Shown in pieces: positions 57,190 to 64,000 of a stretch of 64,000 nt of DNA; the stretch's first letter is position 1; each line of letters begins with the position of its first letter. The position numbers and the translations under genes were made by a program. Source of the DNA: AP-15 sp963698995 (GTDB lineage Bacteria > Pseudomonadota > Alphaproteobacteria > ATCC43930 > CGMCC-115725); assembly GCA_963698995.1 (NCBI GenBank), contig CAVOTD010000067.1:1-64000 (forward strand), read 5' to 3'. The notes under the pieces were generated by a model that saw only the letters and a program-made list of their open reading frames with translations, did no database searches and had not been told where the DNA came from.

Positions 57190-57918
57190 TCAGCGACGCC
57201 ACTGCAGCTTCTCGCGGGTGACGGTCGTCTCACCGGCCGCAGTCAGCCGCACCAGGTTAACCGTGCCCGCAAGCTCCGGCGAGCCGGAGTAGAACGCCGG
57301 GACCGCGCCATTGCCGACACGCGTCGCTCGGTCCCAGTGACCGAGCGCCAGGTAGTCGGCACGAGTGGCGGCAATCTCGTCGTCGCTGAAAATCCAGGAC
57401 GGGCGCAACGGATTGGCGCGGGTTTCCGGCGGCTCATAATGCCCGTGGGCTATCGCCACCTGCCATCGCGTCGACCGCGGCCGCGGCCCGCGCAGTGGCG
57501 CCATGCTGTGATAATCGCGGTGGGCATGCCCCCAAATTTCGAGATCGTGTGCGGCAAACGCCACGGCCTCGTCATCAGTCACACCGAGAATTCGGACATT
57601 CGGGATCCGGTCGAGCGTGCCGCGGACATAGACCGAATTCGGCAAAGCCGGATCGTGGTTGCCGGGTAGGATGACGATCGGCCTACCCGCTCCGGCGAGC
57701 AACCGCCCGGCCCGCTCAAGAACAGCCGCATCCAGCTGGTTGTTCTCGAAGGTGTCGCCGGCCAGCAAGACGACGTCCGCGTGGAGGGCCCGGGCGGTCG
57801 TCAGTACGACTGCCAGCCTGGCCGTCTCTTCGCCATCATGCGACCCGGCGCTGGGACCATCGTCGACGTGAATATCCGAGCTATGGACGAGAACGACCTC
57901 GCTATTGCCGGAAGGCAT
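57190..57918 (-). CDS. Metallophosphoesterase
   Basis: A 242-residue calcineurin-type phosphoesterase. Metal ligands occur in order: LVHSSDIHVDD, LLAGDTFENN, ILPGNHDPALP and IWGHAHRDY, then AIAHGHYEPPE and LALGHWD. Such proteins cleave phosphodiesters or phosphomonoesters, often nucleotides or nucleic acid ends. ATG 57918 (MPSGNSEVVLVHSS) gives a compact protein; it is preceded within ten bases by the cinA stop, so the two may be co-transcribed. Confidence 0.85.
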   Translation of the reverse strand: MPSGNSEVVLVHSSDIHVDDGPSAGSHDGEETARLAVVLTTARALHADVVLLAGDTFENNQLDAAVLERAGRLLAGAGRPIVILPGNHDPALPNSVYVRGTLDRIPNVRILGVTDDEAVAFAAHDLEIWGHAHRDYHSMAPLRGPRPRSTRWQVAIAHGHYEPPETRANPLRPSWIFSDDEIAATRADYLALGHWDRATRVGNGAVPAFYSGSPELAGTVNLVRLTAAGETTVTREKLQWRR

Positions 57919-57926
57919 AGTGTCGC

Positions 57927-59201
57927 TCACACCCGCTCGAAATCGGTGCGCTCGGTGACCGGGAGGCCCTGGAGGTAGCGGCGCAGGCAGTCGAGGCCGA
58001 GCTCGACGGCGCCGAGCCGCACCCAGTCGCGGCCGCCATAGATGCGCGAGCGGCGGGACTCGACCCCTTCCTCGGCGGCGATCGCGAGATGGATGCTGCC
58101 GCCGAAATCGATGCGGTCGGGGCCGTCGTCGACCTCGATCAGCACCGCCAGCGCGTGGCTGGCGCCGGTCTCCTGGCGCGCGGCGCGCGCCACCGCCTCG
58201 GCCGCCTCGCGGCTCAATTCGCCTGATATCAGCGCGCCGTCGAGGCCGAGGGCGGCGGCGAGCTCGGCCGGGTCGCGGGCGACGAGGCCGCGGCGGAACA
58301 CCTTCTCCGCGCCGGGCAGATGGGCGATGCGGGCGGCGATCTGGCCGCCGGTGAAGGTCTCGACCACCGCCAGCGAGCCGCTCGCGCGCGGCGAGCGCTG
58401 CCAGTACGACGCCTTCGAGTGTCTGGTCGTCCTCGCCGAGGATGAAGTTGCCGAGGCGCTTGCGCACCTCCGCCTGCACCGGCGCGAGCTTGCTGTTGGA
58501 TGTCGTCCATATCGGCGCCGCGCACCGTCAGCTTGGTTTCGATCTGCGGATAATGGGTGCGGAAGCCGAGCTTGACGCTGCCGTCGGGGACGAGGTCCTC
58601 GACCCCGGCGAGCAGCTGGTCGACATGCGATTCGCCGAGCCCGTAGGAATGGAAGCGCTTCAGATGGATCGCCGCCGGCGCCCCGCCGCGCGCCAGGAGG
58701 CGCGGGATGATCTGCTCTTCGAGCATGCGGCGCAGCTCGCGCGGCACCCCGGGCGTGAAGAAGAAGCGCGCCTTGCCGATGTCGAGCGCAAAGCCGCAGG
58801 CGGTGCCGATCGGGTTGTCGAGGATCTCGGCGGTCGTCGGCAGCATCGCCTGCTTCCGGTTGTTCGACGACATGACGCGGTTGCGCCGGCGAAAGAACTC
58901 CTCCATGCGTGGCCAGCCAGTCCTCGTTGAGGACGAGATCGACCCCGGCGGCGCGGGCCGCGATCTCCTGCGACAGGTCGTCGACGGTCGGCCCGAGCCC
59001 GCCATTGACGATGACCGCGTCGGCGCGCTCGCTCGACAGCCGAAACGCCGCGAGCAATTCCTCGCGGTCGTCGCCGACGATCGTGCCCCAGCTGACCGAC
59101 AGCCCGAAATCCTCGAGCTTCTGGCTCATATAGCTGAAATTGGTGTTGACGATCTTGCCGGTCAGCACCTCGTCGCCGGTGCAGATGATCTCGATGCGCA
59201 T
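57927..59201 (-). pseudogene. cinA: CinA-family protein with three frameshifts
   Basis: A CinA-family protein of about 423 residues: an N-terminal molybdopterin-binding-like domain (MRIEIICTGDEVLTGKIVNT, ADAVIVNGGLGPTVDDLSQE) and a C-terminal NMN-deamidase (PncC) domain (VVETFTGGQIAARIAHLPGA, LISGELSREAAEAVARAAR). The N-terminal domain is followed by a shift near 58908, the middle part (AMLPTTAEILDNPIGTACGF, FFFTPGVPRELRRML) by one near 58490, and a third near 58380; each is one extra base, so the total is +3 and a single open frame spans the gene with a wrong-frame middle. The enzyme recycles NMN to NaMN in the cytoplasm. Confidence 0.85.
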
Positions 59202-59218
59202 GTGGCCCCTCGTTCTTA

Positions 59219-59572
59219 CTAGATCGCGTGTTTCACCGCGGCAGTGGCCGGGTCGCCGGTGTTTGGCGTTCCGTGCGGCTCGATGAGCAGAAGGTGCGTC
59301 TCCTCTTCGGCAACGGGCCTGTGCTCGACGCCTTTCGGGACGACATAGAGATCGCCAGGACTCAGCCTGACCTCGCTATCCCTGAGCTGGATGGTGAGGT
59401 TCCCCTGGAGGACAAGAAAGAGATCGTCAGTCTCCGCATGCGAGTGCCAGACGAACTCGCCTTTGACCTTGACCACCATCACATCGTGCCCATTGAACTG
59501 TGCGATGATCTTCGGCGACCAGTGCTCCGAAAAGGCAGAGAGCTTCTCGGTCAGATTTACGGCGGTCGGCAT
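59219..59572 (-). CDS. Cupin-domain protein
   Basis: A 117-residue single-cupin protein with AAAGGAGC before its ATG (59572). The metal-binding pattern is visible: GEFVWHSHAETDDLFLVLQG (HxH...E) followed by SPGDLYVVPKGVEHRPVAEE (PxG...H). The product is probably a small metal-dependent enzyme or sugar-binding protein; specificity unknown. Downstream gene of cinA's strand group in reverse order, 17 bases from cinA's start. Confidence 0.85.
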   Translation of the reverse strand: MPTAVNLTEKLSAFSEHWSPKIIAQFNGHDVMVVKVKGEFVWHSHAETDDLFLVLQGNLTIQLRDSEVRLSPGDLYVVPKGVEHRPVAEEETHLLLIEPHGTPNTGDPATAAVKHAI

Positions 59573-59766
59573 AATTGCTCCTTTAGCGGAAGCCGCGTGA
59601 TCCGGCGATGATTTTCTGCCTGCAGCGACTTGTCCATACGATCTCGCTTCGGCATGGCCAGGAGCTACGGGCGAACGATCTGCTGGGCATTGCCTCTCGG
59701 GTCGCTTGACGCCTGGCGGAGTTGCGCAACAGAATTCCGGCGCAGACCAGAGGGGAGGAAGGTGCA

Positions 59767-60681
59767 ATGGCGGAAATACGCGTAATCGCGACCGGGTTAC
59801 GATTTCCCGAGGGCCCGGTGGCGATGACCGACGGCTCGGTCATTCTGGGCGAGATCGCCGGCAGCGCGGTCACTCGCATCACCGCGGATGGTGGTAAGTC
59901 CACGATCGGAAGTGCGGGCGGCGGCCCGAATGGGCTCGCCCGCGGCCCCGAGGGCGCGCTCTATCTGTGCAACAACGGTGGCAACGAATACGCCCAAGGC
60001 GGGTTTCTGTCGACCGGGCCCTCCAAGGATTATCAGTGCGGCTATATTCAGCGGATCGATCCGCGCACCGGCGAGACCCGCATCCTCTACAGCCAGTGCG
60101 GCGGGCACAAATTGTCGGCGCCCAACGACATCGTCTTCGATCGCCAGGGCGGTTTCTATTTCACCGATCTCGGCAAGCGGCGGGGGCGGGATCGCGACCA
60201 TGGCGGTCTCTATTACGCGCTGCCCGACGGCTCTAAGATCGTCGAGCTGGTCCATCCGATGCTTAGCCCGAACGGGGTCGGATTATCTCCGGACGAAAAG
60301 GTCGTCTATGTCGCCGACACCGAGAGCTCGCGCCTTTTCGCCTTCGACATCGTCGAGCCCGGTGTCCTACGCAAGGAGCCCTTCCCCTCGCCTTACGGCG
60401 GCCACCTCGTCTGCGGGCTGCCCGGTTTTCAACGCTTCGACAGCCTTGCCGTCGAGGCTTCGGGCAATATCGCTGTCGCGACGCTGATCACCGGCCACAT
60501 CACGGTTATCGCACCCGACGGAAGAGTGGTACGGCAGATCAAGATGCCAGACGTCTACCCCACCAACATCTGCTTTGGCGGCAGAGACATGAAGACCGCC
60601 TACATCACGCTATCCGGCACCGGCCAGCTGGCCGCGATGGATTGGCCCGAGCCCGGCCTCCACCTCAATTTCCAGGAGTGA
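59767..60681 (+). CDS. SMP-30/gluconolactonase-family protein
   Basis: A 304-residue six-bladed propeller lactonase. Metal ligands are in GLRFPEGPVAMTDGSV (Glu), APNDIVFDRQGGFYFTDLG (Asn) and VGLSPDEKVVYVADTESSRL (Asp), with GPNGLARGPEGALYLCNNGG. It would hydrolyse an aldonolactone or related lactone in the cytoplasm. ATG 59767 follows GAGGAAGG. It lies seven bases upstream of the alcohol dehydrogenase gene, so an oxidation-then-lactone hydrolysis route is plausible. Confidence 0.9.
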   Translation: MAEIRVIATGLRFPEGPVAMTDGSVILGEIAGSAVTRITADGGKSTIGSAGGGPNGLARGPEGALYLCNNGGNEYAQGGFLSTGPSKDYQCGYIQRIDPRTGETRILYSQCGGHKLSAPNDIVFDRQGGFYFTDLGKRRGRDRDHGGLYYALPDGSKIVELVHPMLSPNGVGLSPDEKVVYVADTESSRLFAFDIVEPGVLRKEPFPSPYGGHLVCGLPGFQRFDSLAVEASGNIAVATLITGHITVIAPDGRVVRQIKMPDVYPTNICFGGRDMKTAYITLSGTGQLAAMDWPEPGLHLNFQE

Positions 60682-60688
60682 TCCTTCG

Positions 60689-61778
60689 ATGAAAGCCGCC
60701 GTCCTGCACGCCGCAAATCAACCCTTGACGATCGAAGAGGTCGCGCTGACCAAGCCGCAGACCCGCGAGGTGCTGCTGCGCACCGCCTTTGCCGGGCTGT
60801 GCCACAGCGACCTGCATTTTATCGACGGCTTGTACCCGCATCCGACGCCCTGCGTGCTCGGGCACGAATCCGCCGGCGTCGTCGAGGCGGTCGGCGACGG
60901 CGTGACCTATGTCAAACCCGGCGACCACGTCATCACTTGCCTCTCGGTGTTCTGCGGCACCTGCTCGCAATGCGTCACCGGCCACCCAAATCTGTGCGAG
61001 AACACCGAAGTCAAATTGCCGCCCGGTGTCTCGCGCCGCCTGTCGTGGAAGGGCGGGGAATTGATGAACCAGTTCCTCAATCTCTCCTCCTTCGCCGAGC
61101 AGATGCTGGTGCACGAGAATTCGATGGTGAAGATCGACCCCGACATCCCGCTCGACCGCGCCGCCCTCGTCGGTTGCGGGGTGATGACCGGCGTCGGCGC
61201 GGTGTTCAACGCAGCCAAGGTCGAGCCGGGCGCGACGGTCGCGGTGATCGGCTGCGGCGGGGTCGGGCTGTCGGCGGTCAACGGCGCGGCGCTCGCCGGC
61301 GCCGAGCGCATCATCGCGATCGACACGGTCGCCTCGAAGCTCGAGATCGCGCGCGAGCTCGGCGCCACCGACACGTTGAACGCCAGCAATGCCGATGCGG
61401 TCAAGGAGGTCAGGGAGATGACCGGCGGCGGCGTGCATTACTCGTTCGAGGCGCTCGGCACCAAGACCACCGCCGAGCAGGCCTTCGGCATGCTGCGCCC
61501 GGGCGGCACCGCGACGATCATCGGCATGGTGCCGCTCGGCGTGAAGATCGAGCTGCACGGCTACGACTTTCTGCGCGACCGCAAGCTGCAGGGCACCTCG
61601 ATGGGCGGCAATCGCTTCCGTGTCGACATGCCGCGATTGCTTGTCGCTGTGGCGGCAGGGCCGCTTGAAGCTCGACCACCTGATCTCCGGCCGGATCAAG
61701 CTCGATCAGATCAACGACGGCTTTGCCGCGCTCAAATCCGGCGCGCCGGTGCGCCAGCTGATCGACTTCGCGGCCTGA
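60689..61778 (+). pseudogene. Zinc-dependent alcohol dehydrogenase, one frameshift
   Basis: A class-III-like zinc alcohol dehydrogenase, about 362 residues after removing one extra base near 61641. Catalytic zinc ligands: Cys in AGLCHSDLHF, His in LGHESAG and Cys in LVGCGVMTG; structural zinc: FCGTCSQCVTGHPNLC; NAD site: VAVIGCGGVGLSAVNGAALA. After MPRLL the frame should read SLWRQGRLKLDHLISGRIKL to a stop at 61778; the extra base instead runs on to 61855. The break affects only the last 50 residues. Substrate unknown. Confidence 0.85.
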
Positions 61779-61781
61779 TCG

Positions 61782-63074
61782 TTATCGCTGCGGCGGGCGG
61801 CGCAAACCCCAGAAGGCGATGCAGCCGCAGATATAGGCGGCAATCGACAGGATGAAGGCGAGCCGATAGCTGCCGGACAGGTCGAAAATCCATCCTGCCG
61901 CCCACGCGCCGGCGGCGGAGCCGATGCCGCTGCCGATCGTGATCACGCCGAGTATCGTGCCGAGCTGACCTCCAGGAAAGAGATCGGCGGTCTTGGCGGT
62001 GATCGCCGGGCCTCTGGCGCCCCAGGTCAGGCCGAAGAAGCACGCGAACAACCACAAGAGCCAGTGCTGGTCGGGGTTGGTGATCAACAACGCGCAGACG
62101 ACACCGACAATCGAGATGCCATAGGCCAGGATCGCTGACCACTCGCGCCCGATGTAGTCCGACAGGGTGCCGGTGACGATCGTCCCGGCAATGGCGAGAA
62201 AGCTGCCGATGCCGAGCACTCCCGCGGCGTAGAGCTTGTCGAACCCGACATCCACCGCAAAGGCGAGCTGGTGGAGCGAAACCAGGAAGCTGCCGACCCC
62301 GGTGAACAGGTACACCGCGAACAGCAGCCAGAAGTGCGAGGTGCGGATCGCTTCGGACAAGGTCCAGCCAGGTGAGGGCAGGGCGGCAGGAGCGGAGGTC
62401 GGAGGCGGCGTATCGGGCCCGGTATAAATTCGCGAGCGACCGGCACGGCGGAACAGCGCGGCAAGCAACGGCACCGCGGCGGCCATGAATGCGGCCTGGG
62501 CGAGATAGGTGGCGCGCCATCCCCAGGTCGAGATCAGCAGCTGGACCAGCGGCGCCGAGGCAGCCCGCCCAAAGCCGTTGGCCGACTGCACGATCGAAAT
62601 CGCCATGCCGCGACGGCGGACGAATTGCCGTGACAGCAGCGGGACGAACACGACCAGCCCGATGCAGTTGGCTCCGATGGTCATAACGATCCCGTAGAGC
62701 AGTATCACCTGCCACAGGGCGGCAATCATCGCGCTCCCCAGTAGCCCGACGATCAGCAGGCTGCCACCGAGCAGCAACAGGCGGCGCGGCCCTAGCCGGT
62801 CGACCAGCGCGCCGACCAGTGGCGAGCTTCCGCCGGCTACAAGCTGCGAGACCGAGTAGGCGATCGAGGTCTCGGCGCGGCTCCAGCGGAAATCCTCGAT
62901 GAAGGCGACGAGAAAAACCGCATAGGAATGCATAATCCCGGCGCTGACGGTGAACGCGGCAAAGGCGCCGCCGAGCATCAGCCAGGCTCCGCGCGAGCCC
63001 GGCCGCGCCCCGGCCGATGACCGGGACCGCAGCCGCAAGGCGTCGATGATTGCGAACCTGCGCGGTTTGTTCAT
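61782..63074 (-). CDS. MFS transporter
   Basis: A 430-residue major-facilitator protein with twelve predicted membrane segments. Motif A appears as GALVDRLGPRRLLLLGGSLL, and SDYIGREWSAILAYGISIVG is its second-half counterpart. It resembles monocarboxylate or organic-anion antiporters such as OFA types (GVGSFLVSLHQLAFAVDVGF, FGLTWGARGPAITAKTADLF). Substrate unknown. Convergent with the alcohol dehydrogenase gene. Confidence 0.88.
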   Translation of the reverse strand: MNKPRRFAIIDALRLRSRSSAGARPGSRGAWLMLGGAFAAFTVSAGIMHSYAVFLVAFIEDFRWSRAETSIAYSVSQLVAGGSSPLVGALVDRLGPRRLLLLGGSLLIVGLLGSAMIAALWQVILLYGIVMTIGANCIGLVVFVPLLSRQFVRRRGMAISIVQSANGFGRAASAPLVQLLISTWGWRATYLAQAAFMAAAVPLLAALFRRAGRSRIYTGPDTPPPTSAPAALPSPGWTLSEAIRTSHFWLLFAVYLFTGVGSFLVSLHQLAFAVDVGFDKLYAAGVLGIGSFLAIAGTIVTGTLSDYIGREWSAILAYGISIVGVVCALLITNPDQHWLLWLFACFFGLTWGARGPAITAKTADLFPGGQLGTILGVITIGSGIGSAAGAWAAGWIFDLSGSYRLAFILSIAAYICGCIAFWGLRRPPQR

Positions 63075-63173
63075 CAGGCTGCTCTCTTCCCTCGCGAAGA
63101 CTGTTCTTGACCGGCGCTTGCGGGCAGCGCTGTGATCGCGCGGGCGCTTCAGTCAATCAAGAGGACAACCGAC

Positions 63174-64000
63174 ATGCTGAGCGCAGAGCAGGTAGACCGC
63201 TACCGTCACGACGGCTACCTGTTTCCGGTCCCGGCGCTATCGGCGGGCGAAATCGCGGCGTGCGTCGACGGTCTCGCAAGGTTCGAGCGATGGCTCGGCA
63301 AGCCGGTGACCCAAGCCGACCGCAAATGGCGCTCGGCGGGGTATATTTTTCTACCTTGGGTCGACGCGCTGGTTCGCCATCCTCTTATTCTCGATGCGGT
63401 CGAAAGCCTCGTCGGCCCGGATATCCTGGTTTACACCAGCACCTTCTTCATCAAGGAAGCGAATTCGCCGACCTTCGCCGCCTGGCACCAGGACGCCACC
63501 TATTTCGGCTTGACCCCACACGAGCACGTCACCGCCTGGGTGGCATTGACCGACGCCACATCCGAGGCCGGCTGCATGGAGGTGGTGTCGTCGAAGGGTG
63601 CGCCGCGCCAGCTCCACCACGCCGCCCTGGGGCTCGCCAACAGCATCAATGGCGGCGGCCAGGCGATCGTCGAGCCGTTCGACGAGGAAGGCGCCGTGGC
63701 GATGGAATTGCCTACGGGCAGCTTTTCCCTGCACCACACCCTGTGCCGGCACCGCTCGGCGCCCAACCGGGCATCGCATCGGCGGATCGGGCTGGGGATC
63801 AGCTATATACCCGCGTCGGTCCGGACGGTCGGCTCTTATCGGTTGTCCGCGCTTCTCGTGCGCGGCCACAACACTGGCGGCCATTTCGATCTGCTGGCGC
63901 CGCCCGATAGCGAGTTCGGCGCTGCCGAACTCGAGCGGCACGAGCGGGTCTATCGCCGCTATCGCGAGAATTACGCCGAGCAGACCGAGTGGCACGAACG
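63174..64000 (+). CDS. Phytanoyl-CoA dioxygenase family protein, cut by window end
   Basis: A PhyH-type Fe(II)/2-oxoglutarate-dependent dioxygenase of at least 275 residues, running off the window. ATG 63174 follows AAGAGGAC. It begins LSAEQVDRYRHDGYLFPVPA; the iron ligands are in FAAWHQDATYF (HxD) and the distal His in SFSLHHTLCRHRSAPNRASH, with the 2-oxoglutarate-binding Arg in HRRIGLGISY. Family members hydroxylate CoA esters or natural-product intermediates. Substrate unknown. No stop codon is seen before the window end. Confidence 0.9.
   Translation, partial: MLSAEQVDRYRHDGYLFPVPALSAGEIAACVDGLARFERWLGKPVTQADRKWRSAGYIFLPWVDALVRHPLILDAVESLVGPDILVYTSTFFIKEANSPTFAAWHQDATYFGLTPHEHVTAWVALTDATSEAGCMEVVSSKGAPRQLHHAALGLANSINGGGQAIVEPFDEEGAVAMELPTGSFSLHHTLCRHRSAPNRASHRRIGLGISYIPASVRTVGSYRLSALLVRGHNTGGHFDLLAPPDSEFGAAELERHERVYRRYRENYAEQTEWHE

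Overview
The window is a high-GC chromosomal segment of an alphaproteobacterium, probably a soil or freshwater member of Hyphomicrobiales or Rhodospirillales. The signs are a HemB whose zinc-site cysteines are missing (the alphaproteobacterial type), a complete Liv branched-chain amino-acid transporter, dispersed palindromes of the form CGTCATTCCCGCG...CGCGGGAATGACG, Tat-exported enzymes, and codon use rich in third-position G/C. Lineage below class level is inference. No rRNA, tRNA or CRISPR array was seen.

Layout. 0-6 kb: two small lipoproteins, a divergent 5-oxoprolinase set (pxpA against pxpB-pxpC), a frameshifted SDR dehydrogenase and a Tat-exported acetamidase/formamidase. 6-10.3 kb: an AT-richer accessory island with two DUF5681 remnants, a DUF3800 protein, a decayed serine-resolvase tail, a translationally coupled pair (one with a HEPN-like Rx4H motif) and a DUF6883-like protein. 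10.3-23 kb: sirtuin, FtsJ-fold methyltransferase, SDR, livK-G-F-H-M, hemB, a persulfide dioxygenase-rhodanese fusion and a large di-heme cytochrome. 23-32.5 kb: an N-acyl-D-amino-acid deacylase followed by a complete dipeptide-type ABC importer with two tandem substrate-binding proteins, each with its own similar promoter. 32.6-40.5 kb: an MsbA-like exporter, a GT4 glycosyltransferase, a PRC-barrel protein, an MFS gene with an in-frame stop, and a very unusual ABC exporter. 41.7-50.2 kb: an exopolysaccharide/PEP-CTERM-type block (priming sugar transferase, prsK, prsR, prsT). 50.5-64 kb: a membrane protein, glnS, a Gfo/Idh oxidoreductase, dienelactone hydrolase, CoA-transferase, thioesterase, metallophosphoesterase, cinA, cupin, SMP-30 lactonase, zinc alcohol dehydrogenase, MFS, and a phytanoyl-CoA dioxygenase-like gene that runs off the window end.

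Functional themes. The deacylase plus peptide importer suggests uptake and deacylation of N-acyl-D-amino acids or D-peptides. The pxp genes recycle 5-oxoproline. The 41.7-50.2 kb block couples a membrane sugar transferase to a histidine kinase/sigma-54 regulator pair and a TPR protein, as in exosortase loci, although no exosortase or PEP-CTERM protein lies in the window.

Two general cautions. Seven otherwise conserved genes are broken by ten single-base changes, and every one is an insertion of one extra base; this looks more like sequence error than decay and must be checked on reads. The most unusual biology is the 37.7-40.5 kb ABC protein, whose nucleotide-binding domain has lost its Walker A lysine and Walker B acidic pair and carries extra repeats of the Q-loop segment, and the 8.5-9.7 kb HEPN-like pair in the accessory island.
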